Origin: Planctomycetaceae bacterium
GTDB lineage: Bacteria > Planctomycetota > Phycisphaerae > Tepidisphaerales > Tepidisphaeraceae
Assembly: GCA_027487775.1 (NCBI GenBank)
Contig: JAIYCY010000021.1
Location: forward strand, 186,001-250,000
Reading direction: 5' to 3'
Length of the DNA stretch: 64,000 nucleotides
Positions 9,601 through 17,492 of the stretch are shown here, one piece after another (the stretch's first letter is position 1; every line of letters begins with the position of its first letter). Under the pieces are notes generated by a model, which saw only the letters and a program-made list of their open reading frames with translations, searched no databases and had not been told where the DNA came from. Made by a program: the position numbers and the translations under genes.

Positions 9601-10098
9601 GCTCGCCTCCAACGGCAACAACTCACCCTCGTCACTCACCACCGCCGCTGACAGAAAGCTTCCATCCACACCCGTGCGAAACGTCTCACCTGCCTCCAAC
9701 TTCCGGATCGTCGCGCGCAACACCCCGCCCCTCATCTCTGGATGATCCCGCAACACCTCGTCTATCGACCACCCCTGACCCGGGCCCAGCGTGTAGTCAC
9801 TCAAACTCACACACATGCCCCGCGACTTCGCCTCACCTAAAAACCAACCGAACAAGTCCCACCAAGCCTCCGAAAAGAGCGGCGGATCACTCGCGTAGGT
9901 CAACCCGTAACTCGCCCCACCCTCGTCTGAATGCGCGTAATTGACCTGCAAACCTGCGATCGACGCATCCTTCAACTGATCAAGCTGCCAACGAATACGC
10001 TCGCGATCCAAACGATCTCCCTGCCACCAATAGAAACTCACCTCCCCATAACCGGGCGGCGGTGAGACAAAGCGATCGTGGAGCGTGCTCTTCATCAT
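6667..10098 (-). CDS. GH106-like alpha-L-rhamnosidase
   Basis: This 1143-residue enzyme has no signal peptide. Residues 15-60 (FYWWQGDRLDRERIRWQL and DASIAGLQVNY) match the opening of GH106 alpha-L-rhamnosidases, which release terminal L-rhamnose from plant and algal polysaccharides. The first half is a TIM-barrel-type region (FSDELNFNLQGRPWNGTF, YGCDHGGRGTD, WLEGFYSSGWG). The second half is rich in beta strands. The C-terminal 150 residues (GSAWYRRDIEL, LDLGELVASAELRINGEAAG, NAIEVLVCNTL) form a galactose-binding-like jelly roll as in GH2 and GH106 enzymes. Two adjacent ATGs (10098, 10095) are possible starts; the ribosome binding site is weak. It follows the GH29 gene by 35 bases. Without a leader it would act on imported oligosaccharides (inference). 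Confidence 0.78.
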   Translation of the reverse strand: MMKSTLHDRFVSPPPGYGEVSFYWWQGDRLDRERIRWQLDQLKDASIAGLQVNYAHSDEGGASYGLTYASDPPLFSEAWWDLFGWFLGEAKSRGMCVSLSDYTLGPGQGWSIDEVLRDHPEMRGGVLRATIRKLEAGETFRTGVDGSFLSAAVVSDEGELLPLEASGGEIEWTALEASCRVVLVSVERLAMSLDPMAAGSGACVADAFFGPFDRRFPGEAGRALNFFFSDELNFNLQGRPWNGTFAQEFRRRKGYDIVPELSGLFVDIGPRTSKVRIDYYDVYVTLSEENYFKPVFEWHERRGMTYGCDHGGRGTDVAEFGDYFRTQRWNQGPGCDQPHLGSDVIKNKVASSIAHLYKRPRTWLEGFYSSGWGTTCGQVVDATWRNFAMGHNLLSLHGLYYSTQGGWWEWAPPCNHFRMPYWRHFKTFLRASERMSYLLSQGVHVCDVAVLYPVELVQAECERSAARGSFDAVKELYRHAIDVDFMDADSLERSEIIDGRLHVAGESYRTLVIADVRVMRFESLRMVVRFAESGGDVFVMGDWPAATERMGGDDVLVGSLVSRLQRCATWGSDAESLRLHVSGSVLDFECASHVATPVYVQHRRIEGLDVYFVYGVSRGVECAFRARGRLTRWDPWTGERVGVSGARVSGETTIVPMPLEATEAQVLVFDPTEAAEGSSLKIVSTRTVYVHGPWEFEVVPTLDNRWGDYRLPASPGFIGPEVRILRVGPVGVDDFSFLEAGFDDARWPREMVGVGPLYWVKQFGADDESIALREAGESLLESESWQLRSASWRTGLHDDPGPQGYHGLKGRVHDELLAIGQRDRGTGRGHRFKYELTAGVATFVTTSIVAVEAAEIELCVGGVLPTRVWLDGKPVRPEEIQSLASGRHRLVARYDEAGTCFIVPRVACAPTVESRRPLSSSWFDDPYRLPLDPYVSGEGLVGWYRCSVPPGTRVMRGRVLGSIRIWVDGAEARIRQQGNDWSLEMPTPLTAVGMVAMRVEQLPGCRGAAVFPDPIEIESVRGSMACGDWAQVDGLSCYSGSAWYRRDIELRWVASESRVLLDLGELVASAELRINGEAAGVRVAAPWVWDITKWARIGTNAIEVLVCNTLSNHYRTIPTRYRGSDRSGLIGPVRVRYESDEDL

Positions 10099-10133
10099 GT
10101 TCTGTCACCGATATCACACCCCTACACGTCTCA

Positions 10134-13100
10134 TCACTCACCCGCGATCGCTGAGAAGTCCATCGCCGATCCATCCAGATCGATCGCGATCACCGTCGCG
10201 ATCGCATCTCGCTTCTCGACGGGCACCTCAACATGCCACTTGCCCTCGCGAACTTTGATTGACACCGCCGTACCGTCCAGCAACTTCGCTCCCACGAACG
10301 GCCGCGCAAGCGATGGCAACACGATCTCCCCGACTTCATCCGGCCACTTTAGAACATGCAGATATACGGTCCGATCACGACGCGTACTCACCCAACCCTT
10401 CGTCGGCTTCCAAGGACCACCACGCGTGCCGTAAATGCTCCGGCCATTCCGACCGAGCCATCCACCCATCTCCGCCAATCGTTCGGCTTGTCGCTCCTCG
10501 ATGATGCCCTCAGGCGTCGGACCCACATTGAACAACAGATTCCCGTCACCCCCCGCCGTTCGGATCAGCGTCCGCAGGCACTCCTCCAGCGGCTTCATCG
10601 GGTCGTTCGGCTTCCACGCCCACTGCGTGCATAGCGTCATGCATGTCTCCCATGCACGGTCGTCACGATAACCACCGATGTATTGCTCAGGCGTATCAAA
10701 ATCCCCCGCCGCACCTGTCCGATTGTTCACCAGGATGTCCGGCTGAAGCGCACGAATGCGATCGATCACCCCCTGACCCCGCGGCCGATCAAACTCTTGC
10801 GGCACGTCGAACCACACCGTCTGCAACGGACCGTACTTCGTCACCAACTCGCGCACCTGCGCATCCAGATATCGCGTGTAAGCATCCAAATCCGCGTCCG
10901 GCTTCAGTGTCCCCCCACCCGGACTACCGAGCGGAAAATCAGGGTGATGCCAATCGCACGTCGAGTAATACACTCCAAACGCAAGCCCCGCCCGCCGACA
11001 CGCATCCGCTAACTCACGAACGACATCCCGCTTGAACGGCGTGCGCGTGATGTTGTAGTCGGTCTCTTTCGTATCCCACAGACAAAAGCCGTCGTGATGC
11101 TTCGTCGTGAGCACCACATACTTCATCCCCGCCGACTTCGCGATGCGAACCCACTCGTCTGCATTAAACGCCTTCGGATTGAACTGCTTGTACAACGCGT
11201 CGTATTCCGCGATCGGCACCTCCGCCCCACGCGACCAGCCGATCTCCGTCCCCTTCAGACTCACCGGACCCCAGTGAATGAACATCCCGAAACGCATGTC
11301 ACGCCAATCCGCAACCGCTTCGGGTCGAGCTTCGGTCGGGAGATCGTCATGCAACTGAAACTCCGTCACGGCAGGCCTTCCACCCGCCGACACGGTCAGT
11401 CGAAAATGTCGCGCCGAAACAGGCTCTGACAGCACCGCGCTCAGCGACACCCCGATCCGATCGCCGGATGCTGCTGGTTTCCAGGCATTCCCATCCCGAT
11501 ACTCCAGCGCCCACTTCGTCACCGGCGCGTATCGACCCGCAAACACCTTCTCACGAATCGCTACACGCCGAATCAACTTCGACTCACGCAAATCAACCTC
11601 CAGCGAGCCCGAATGAAGCCAGTGCGCTTCCGATGCCTTGTTGCGATAGTGCACGAACGACTTCCGTGCTGCCTCCTTCGCATCAGGCGATCGGCCTGGC
11701 GTCCAATAGGTGTTCTCGTCGTCATCCACCGTCGCCGCCCCATCGTGCATGAAATGCGGACCGACAGCGCTCGATGTCTTTACCGCACACCGATACGCCA
11801 GCGAACCGCTGCGCGAGCGCGGATAGATCGGCGAGATCTCCATCGGCAATGCGTTGGCGAGCTTGAGCTTGATCACCGTCACTTCGAGATCACGCGCGGC
11901 ATCGGGAACCTTGAGCAGGATGCCTTCAGAGTCCTGATGGACCTCGACGGGCGCGCCCTTCAGGGTGCTGGCAGATCCGATGCGGGCCGACATGGCCGGC
12001 AGTCGAACGGTGTTGCTCTTCATATGCAGCGCGTGAATGAAAATGGCATCGTCGCTCCGCGTGGAAACATATTCCCACGTCGGCGTAAACGGACCACCGC
12101 GCGTGCCGTAGATCGCCTCGGCGTGGGCGTTCACCCATCGTCCCACTTCGTCCAGCACCTTCACCTGCCGATCTTCAATCACCCCCAACGCGTCCGGACC
12201 GACATTCAAAAGCAGATTCCCATCCCCACCGATCGTGTTCAGCAAAATCTCCAGACACCGGCGCGGCGTCTTGATCTTGTCGTTCGGCTTGTAAGCCCAC
12301 TGCTCGCCGATCGTCATGTTCGTTTCCCACGGCAACTGATCGCCGTAGCTGCCCACAAATTGCTCGGGCGTCGCAAAGTCTCCGTTCCCAAACACGGCAC
12401 CGTGAGACTCGTCGGTATCGATCACATCCAGTCGATTATTGATCACAGCTTGGGGCGCAAGACGACGCACCAGCGCGGCAGTTTCGTCCGGATCGCTCGG
12501 ACAGGGCATCCCTTCGTAATCGAACCACACAATCGGCATCGGGCCGTAGTTCGTGAGCAACTCGGTGAGTTGCGCATGCATCCGCTCGACGAACTCGCCG
12601 TTTCTCTCAGGATCACGACAATCAGGATCGATCCAGTCCGCTGCCGAAAAGTAGACGCCAAACGCGATCCCCGCTTCACGCGCCGCCTCGGCAAGCTCTG
12701 CCACCACGTCACGCCCGAATGGTGTGTTCATGATGTGGTACGAACTCGTCCTGCTATGCCACAGCATGAAACCGTCGTGATGTTTCGCTGTCAGCACGAC
12801 ATAACGCATCCCGTTACGCTTCGCGATATCGATCCAAACGCGCGCATCAAAACCCGTCGGATTGAAACGGCGGCACAACTGGTCATACTCCGCCGCCGGC
12901 GTCGATCCCCACGCGGGCATCCAGCGACTCGTGTTGCTCCGACTCCATCCGATCTCACCCCCCGTCAAGGCGACCGGACCCCAATGAATGAACATCCCAA
13001 ACCGCGAAGCCTTCCACCATTTCAACCGCGGCTCCACTGGCGCAGGCCCGCTTGACGCTGATACTTTGAACGCTTCGGATGCCGTCTGTGAAAGCGCAGT

Positions 13101-13163
13101 TGATTTCATCGATGTACCGCAAAGGAGCAAAAGCAAGGACGTGAGCCAGATGCGACGAGTCAT
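10134..13163 (-). CDS. Double-domain GH29 alpha-L-fucosidase
   Basis: The 1009-residue secreted protein carries two complete GH29-type domains in one chain. The frame extends upstream to 13250, but ATG 13163 is chosen because it has a GGAGGG ribosome binding site 10 bases away, starts a signal peptide (MTRRIWLTSLLLLLCG), and leaves the promoter and operator outside the gene. Domain 1 (about 45-440) shows RFGMFIHWGPV, TAKHHDGFMLWHS and IVWFDYEG. Domain 2 (about 600-1009) shows RFGMFIHWGPV, TTKHHDGFCLWDT and TVWFDVPQ. The Asp in WFD is the usual GH29 nucleophile, so both domains look active. Between them (about 500-590) lies a discoidin-like segment ending in RHFRLTVSAGG. GH29 enzymes remove alpha-L-fucose. 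It is the first gene of the GH29-GH106-GH141 operon. Confidence 0.92.
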   Translation of the reverse strand: MTRRIWLTSLLLLLCGTSMKSTALSQTASEAFKVSASSGPAPVEPRLKWWKASRFGMFIHWGPVALTGGEIGWSRSNTSRWMPAWGSTPAAEYDQLCRRFNPTGFDARVWIDIAKRNGMRYVVLTAKHHDGFMLWHSRTSSYHIMNTPFGRDVVAELAEAAREAGIAFGVYFSAADWIDPDCRDPERNGEFVERMHAQLTELLTNYGPMPIVWFDYEGMPCPSDPDETAALVRRLAPQAVINNRLDVIDTDESHGAVFGNGDFATPEQFVGSYGDQLPWETNMTIGEQWAYKPNDKIKTPRRCLEILLNTIGGDGNLLLNVGPDALGVIEDRQVKVLDEVGRWVNAHAEAIYGTRGGPFTPTWEYVSTRSDDAIFIHALHMKSNTVRLPAMSARIGSASTLKGAPVEVHQDSEGILLKVPDAARDLEVTVIKLKLANALPMEISPIYPRSRSGSLAYRCAVKTSSAVGPHFMHDGAATVDDDENTYWTPGRSPDAKEAARKSFVHYRNKASEAHWLHSGSLEVDLRESKLIRRVAIREKVFAGRYAPVTKWALEYRDGNAWKPAASGDRIGVSLSAVLSEPVSARHFRLTVSAGGRPAVTEFQLHDDLPTEARPEAVADWRDMRFGMFIHWGPVSLKGTEIGWSRGAEVPIAEYDALYKQFNPKAFNADEWVRIAKSAGMKYVVLTTKHHDGFCLWDTKETDYNITRTPFKRDVVRELADACRRAGLAFGVYYSTCDWHHPDFPLGSPGGGTLKPDADLDAYTRYLDAQVRELVTKYGPLQTVWFDVPQEFDRPRGQGVIDRIRALQPDILVNNRTGAAGDFDTPEQYIGGYRDDRAWETCMTLCTQWAWKPNDPMKPLEECLRTLIRTAGGDGNLLFNVGPTPEGIIEERQAERLAEMGGWLGRNGRSIYGTRGGPWKPTKGWVSTRRDRTVYLHVLKWPDEVGEIVLPSLARPFVGAKLLDGTAVSIKVREGKWHVEVPVEKRDAIATVIAIDLDGSAMDFSAIAGE

Positions 13164-13255
13164 CACGAAAAAACCCTCCGAGGGTGACCGTCGACCCGAC
13201 CCATGCCTTCCTGCACTCACGTCCGCAAGAGCAAACCATCTTAAATTCATTTGAT

Positions 13256-13272
13256 TTGCTAGGTAGTAGCAA
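13256..13272. promoter_or_regulatory. Operator-like palindrome C (TTGCTAGGTAGTAGCAA)
   Basis: Inverted repeat with arms TTGCTA / TAGCAA and a 5-bp centre, immediately downstream of the -10 box, so it covers the predicted start of transcription. It shares TTTGCTAGGTAG with site A at 2.88 kb. It lies between the divergent genes at 13163 and 13425 and could influence both. Confidence 0.55.
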
Positions 13273-13300
13273 TCATAGTAGACTCGTGCAATCTTCGCAA
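13272..13300 (-). promoter_or_regulatory. Promoter of the GH29-GH106-GH141 operon
   Basis: On the minus strand, TTGCGA (13295-13300), a 17-base spacer and TATGAT (13272-13277) form a good sigma-70-like promoter. The leader to ATG 13163 would be about 100 bases. Confidence 0.55.
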
Positions 13301-13424
13301 GACTCGGATCGGTTGACGCGACGGATTTATCCCGGGCCGTAACCGCAAGGCGGCAGGGTGGGTCAATCTGCGGAGACTCAGCCGGTCAAACCTTCCGGGC
13401 ATCCATCAGTTCAGGAGTGTCAAG

Positions 13425-15086
13425 GTGTCTTTAAAAGTGATGCTCGAAGAAATGGACAAGCGCTGGAGCCCCGCGAGGAACCTCATCTCGCAAACGGTCG
13501 CCTCGCCCGGCTATCACACAAAAATCGTCGACGGTGCTACGGCGCATTCGACTCGCGAAGCGGGCGACTACGCGATAGGGTGTCTACAGTCGGGTGAACC
13601 CTGGCGTATCGAACGTGCCGCATCGGTTCTCCGCAAGCTCGCGTCGATGCAGGTCACGAACCCCTGTGATCCACACTTCGGCATCTGGGGATGGTTCGCT
13701 GAGGAACCGCCCGAGCAGATGGCGCCGGCCGACTGGAACTGGGCCGACTTCATGGGCGTTCGATTCGCGCAGTGCCTCATCGCACACGCGGCGCAGCTCG
13801 ACGCGACGACGACCGCCGTCGCATGCGAGGCGCTTCGCCGCGCTGCCTGGTCGATCTTCCGCAGAAACGTCGGGCCGAGCTACACCAACATCGCCGTCAT
13901 GGGCGGCGTCGCCTGCGCGGCAGCGGGCGAGATTCTGAAAGAGCCACTCCTGCTCGATTACGGACGCCTTCGGCTCCAAAGTGTGCTCAAGCTGGTCTCC
14001 GAAGCAGGTGGCTTTAGTGAGTACAACTCGCCGACGTATACACGTGTCGTACTCGAAGAATGCGAACGCGCGATCCACCTGCTGCAAGATACACAAACGC
14101 GCGATGCCGCCGAGGCGATCCGAAAACTCGCGTGGCAGACGATCGCAGAACACTTTCACCCCGGTACGCAGCAGGTCACCGGACCGCAAAGCCGCGCGTA
14201 CGGCGACCGCGTGAACGCGTCGCTCGCGAAGTATCTCACCGAAACGGTCGGCATCGACGTCACAGCACACAAGCTGCAACAGAAGGACCTCAGCCTGATC
14301 GGCCTGAGCGTCGTCCCCGCGCTGCCCTGCCCCACAGAACTCCGCAACAGGTTTACAACACTCCCCGATTCTCCCATGACGATACATCATCGCTTCGGAT
14401 CGGGCGTGCACGGAGACATGATCGGCACGTCGTGGTTCTGCGAGGATGCCTGCCTAGGCTCCATCAACCGCGGCCTGGGTTGGGTGCAGCAACGACCCGT
14501 TCTAGGCTACTGGCGCACCGACGCCGACAGCGCGATCTGCCTCCGCGTCCGCGTGCTGAAGGACGGCCGAGACTTTGCCTCGTCCTACCTCTGGACAACG
14601 CAGGTCGATCACCGACTCATCGGCTCCATCACGCTCGCCAGCCAGTCAGGCGACCATCACGTCACCCTCGACAAGCCCCATCACGGCATCTTCCCAATGC
14701 GTGACCTGCGCATACGGATCCAATTGCACGGTAGCGGCGCCATCGCCCGCGCGATCGACGACCGATTCCAACTGGCCGCGGGGAAACGACGGGTCGTCGT
14801 GCACGCCGGGACCGGTTGCACCTTCGAATCCACGCCCGTGCGATGGGCAATCGGACAAGACGACGATGTCGCGTACATCGATGCCATCTTCTATACGGGC
14901 GAGGAACGCCAGCTCGATTCGAACTCCGCGGTCGTACGATTCGCCTACGCCCTTGAGATGCTCGCCGAAGGCGCAGCACCGGCGAGCGACCGAGTCATCG
15001 GCCATGACCGCGAACACACGACCGAGTGGCAGTTCGGCGATCTACGCGTCACGGGTTCGCGCAAGCCGGTGCGCTTCGCTTGGTGA
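13425..15086 (+). CDS. Uncharacterised (alpha/alpha)-toroid-like protein, possible lyase or hydrolase
   Basis: I do not recognise a defined family. The 553-residue protein starts at GTG 13425, which has an AGGAG site 8 bases upstream, and it has no signal peptide. Residues 1-280 are alpha-helical with spaced aromatic and Gly motifs (FGIWGWFAEEPPEQM, DWNWADFMGVRF, GPSYTNIAVMGGVACAAAGE, GGFSEYNSPTYTRV), a pattern seen in (alpha/alpha)6-toroid enzymes such as heparinase II/III-type or alginate-lyase-type proteins. Residues 300-553 are beta-rich, as in the sandwich domain of those proteins. YNSPTY resembles an active-site Asn/Tyr segment, but this is only a suggestion. It is divergent from the GH29 operon across operator C and ends 12 bases from the convergent DUF5703 gene. 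Confidence 0.8.
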   Translation: MSLKVMLEEMDKRWSPARNLISQTVASPGYHTKIVDGATAHSTREAGDYAIGCLQSGEPWRIERAASVLRKLASMQVTNPCDPHFGIWGWFAEEPPEQMAPADWNWADFMGVRFAQCLIAHAAQLDATTTAVACEALRRAAWSIFRRNVGPSYTNIAVMGGVACAAAGEILKEPLLLDYGRLRLQSVLKLVSEAGGFSEYNSPTYTRVVLEECERAIHLLQDTQTRDAAEAIRKLAWQTIAEHFHPGTQQVTGPQSRAYGDRVNASLAKYLTETVGIDVTAHKLQQKDLSLIGLSVVPALPCPTELRNRFTTLPDSPMTIHHRFGSGVHGDMIGTSWFCEDACLGSINRGLGWVQQRPVLGYWRTDADSAICLRVRVLKDGRDFASSYLWTTQVDHRLIGSITLASQSGDHHVTLDKPHHGIFPMRDLRIRIQLHGSGAIARAIDDRFQLAAGKRRVVVHAGTGCTFESTPVRWAIGQDDDVAYIDAIFYTGEERQLDSNSAVVRFAYALEMLAEGAAPASDRVIGHDREHTTEWQFGDLRVTGSRKPVRFAW

Positions 15087-15098
15087 GCAAGCGGACGA

Positions 15099-17492
15099 CT
15101 ACGGGCCGGTGAATGGACCGCACACCACGACGTCCTTCATTCGAATTTCCGGCGTGACCACGAGCGACTTCAGTTTGCCACTATGAACTTCGGCCTCGAT
15201 GATTGTCTGCCCCGGCGCGTGCAGCTTGAACCGCACGTCCCATTCCCGCGGCCAGGCGGGAAGCAGATAGAGCTTGCCATCCGGGCGTGGCTCAGGCGCG
15301 AGCAGCATCTCCTGGATGCCCGTCATCCCAGCCCCGCCCCAGTTGTGGTCGGGCAGCCAGTCGTGGCCGGGTCCGAAGAACGCGGGAAACCGCGACTGAG
15401 GCGCGTCGACGTTCCCCAACTTATAGATCGCCCGCCTCTTCGCTTCATCGGTCCAGCCGCAGGCGGCCATGTTGACCACGTTCGCCATCCACGAGTAATC
15501 CTGCTTGCAGAGGATCGCCCGTTCGGAAGGAATCGTGTCCCATGTGTCGCGCGCCAGCTGCAACGTCTCAGGCTGGGTCACCCCGACCAATCGATACGGC
15601 CACGCCGCGTAATGCTCGATCGGCTCCCACCGGTTGTATACCTTGCCGACCGTTCGCGCAGGCAGCAGTGATCGCTTCCCTTCGCGCTCTCCCATCGGCA
15701 GCGCAGGGACAGCGACAAGGATCGCATGCAGTCGCACCCGTTGCGACGTTGATAGGTCGGGCAATCGCAGGAGTGCCTCTGTGACGCGGCGCAATCCCGC
15801 TACCACCTCGATCGGATCAGTCGCATCGACCGCGTATTCCAATCCGTTGGCCGGGTAAATGACGAGCTTGCCGTCGGGCCCGAGTTCACTGCCGGTTCGC
15901 AATCTTGCCTGGTCCCGATAGAAGCTGTCGTAGAAGAGCACGGTTCCGATCATCCACCCGACATCTCGGTCGATGTCGACCCCGAGCGTCTCGTTCGCCA
16001 GCAGTCCCATCCACGCGTGCTCGAGCATCATCGAAAAGTGGAAGGTCAGGTGCTCCGCGCCGCAGAGTCCGTCGGGCCTCGGATGGACGCAGCAGAGCCC
16101 GCAAACGTTCATCGGCTCGGGGTAGACCACGCCTTCTGCTCCATGGATCCGGGCCCGCGCCGCCGCAAGCATCGATCGCTCGCGATAAAAACGAAGCGAC
16201 GGCGCGAGCAGGTCAACATCGCCCGCCGCCAGCGTCGGCCAGCCGAGCCAACGCTGGTTTTGCGACATGAACCCACAGAACATCCACCGGCGAAAGTCCG
16301 GCGTTGACGGTCCACGTGTGTCGATGGGCAGCTCGTCGTTGTTGTTCCCCATGATCCGACCCACGTGGTTGTCGACCGTGAAGATTCCGCCATTGAACAG
16401 CAGCGGTAGTTCGCCATCACGGTTGCACGCCAGCATGTAGCGGAACAACTGGTAATTCTGCCCGACGCGAAAGCCCGGATCGCGTTCGCTCGCGTTGGAA
16501 TTGATGAACACGTGCGATCGATTCCAGAACTCATCCCAGCGTGCCCTTTCAGCGATCCGAGCACTCTCGATCGCGCTCGAGTCCAGCGCAGCACGCACCT
16601 CACCGACACACGATGCAATGTCCACCGAACGCCCGGCGACAAGGCGTATCGCAATCACGTGCCGACGAAGACTCGCCAGACGCCTGGTCCATGCCGTTCC
16701 GTCCCATGCCTGCCATTGCACTCGACCACAGTCGACCGCCGCGCGCTCAGGCGAGGCGATCGAAATCGCTACGCCGAATGTGCGATTGCCGATCACATCG
16801 GGAACCACGCTCGGCTCGAACCCCTGCTTCCGCGCTGCCGTTGAAAAGGCGTGCGAGTACGCTGCGTTCCTGTGCCAGCAACAGATCGTCTGACCGTCCA
16901 CCTCCACCTCGTCGGGCGACAGCGTTTGCGACGTATTCCACATGTCAAGCGACAGGCCCGTGCGCGCGCGGTCACGCCACGTGCCGAACGCTACGTCGAG
17001 CGGGCACGCACATTCCGACTCGGTTTCAACGTAGAGCAACTCGCCCGCAAACCACAGGGTCGCCCGAAAGTCGCCGGCAGATACGACGATCGTGCCCTCG
17101 GCCAGACGCAACTCCTGCCTTAACTCACCTGCAGAGCAGAGATCGACGCCGCCCGGCGTGATTCGCACGCATCCGAGCTTCAGAAGTCGAGCCTCTTCGT
17201 CGTATGCGCCGCTGTGAGCGAGATAGATCCAGATCGAACCGTCCTGAATCCAGACGTTCGCCCCCGCGCCGTTCCGACCCGACAGCGGCATGGAATCGAG
17301 CGAGTCGTTCGAGGGCGTCGTCCAGATCACGTTGTAACGCTCAAGGTCAATCACGGTCGTACACGTCCATTTCGTTTGCGTAGCAGCTTCGGGCCACAAG
17401 GTTTTCGACCAGAACTCACATCCGCGTTCGATGGACGTCCGTTCAAGCGGTATGCCAGACCGCGTCCACTCTGACGTGTCGATCCGTACCAT
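15099..17492 (-). CDS. DUF5703/GH95-like glycoside hydrolase paralogue
   Basis: The 797-residue protein resembles the DUF5703 group, relatives of GH95. Residues 52-125 ([40 protein letters not shown] and [13 protein letters not shown]) form the DUF5703 N-terminal domain. The centre (about 320-700) is an alpha-helical barrel with [28 protein letters not shown] and [17 protein letters not shown]. The last 60 residues ([18 protein letters not shown]) match the GH95-type C-terminal domain. No signal peptide is evident. ATG 17492 lies inside the GH95 gene, giving a 50-base overlap; no better internal start was found, so translation is probably coupled to GH95. The substrate is not known. An alpha-L-fucosidase or alpha-L-galactosidase role is a reasonable guess from kinship and context. 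Confidence 0.8.
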   Translation of the reverse strand: MVRIDTSEWTRSGIPLERTSIERGCEFWSKTLWPEAATQTKWTCTTVIDLERYNVIWTTPSNDSLDSMPLSGRNGAGANVWIQDGSIWIYLAHSGAYDEEARLLKLGCVRITPGGVDLCSAGELRQELRLAEGTIVVSAGDFRATLWFAGELLYVETESECACPLDVAFGTWRDRARTGLSLDMWNTSQTLSPDEVEVDGQTICCWHRNAAYSHAFSTAARKQGFEPSVVPDVIGNRTFGVAISIASPERAAVDCGRVQWQAWDGTAWTRRLASLRRHVIAIRLVAGRSVDIASCVGEVRAALDSSAIESARIAERARWDEFWNRSHVFINSNASERDPGFRVGQNYQLFRYMLACNRDGELPLLFNGGIFTVDNHVGRIMGNNNDELPIDTRGPSTPDFRRWMFCGFMSQNQRWLGWPTLAAGDVDLLAPSLRFYRERSMLAAARARIHGAEGVVYPEPMNVCGLCCVHPRPDGLCGAEHLTFHFSMMLEHAWMGLLANETLGVDIDRDVGWMIGTVLFYDSFYRDQARLRTGSELGPDGKLVIYPANGLEYAVDATDPIEVVAGLRRVTEALLRLPDLSTSQRVRLHAILVAVPALPMGEREGKRSLLPARTVGKVYNRWEPIEHYAAWPYRLVGVTQPETLQLARDTWDTIPSERAILCKQDYSWMANVVNMAACGWTDEAKRRAIYKLGNVDAPQSRFPAFFGPGHDWLPDHNWGGAGMTGIQEMLLAPEPRPDGKLYLLPAWPREWDVRFKLHAPGQTIIEAEVHSGKLKSLVVTPEIRMKDVVVCGPFTGP

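Noticed and set aside
11613..13055. 480-codon open frame antisense to the GH29 gene
   Set aside because: It lies wholly opposite a well-supported fucosidase, its product is Arg/His/Pro-rich with no domain, and no ribosome binding site is present. It is a shadow of codon bias.
13087..13250. Upstream start (13250) for the GH29 gene
   Set aside because: No ribosome binding site, and it would leave almost no leader behind the promoter and operator C. ATG 13163 has GGAGGG and starts a signal peptide.
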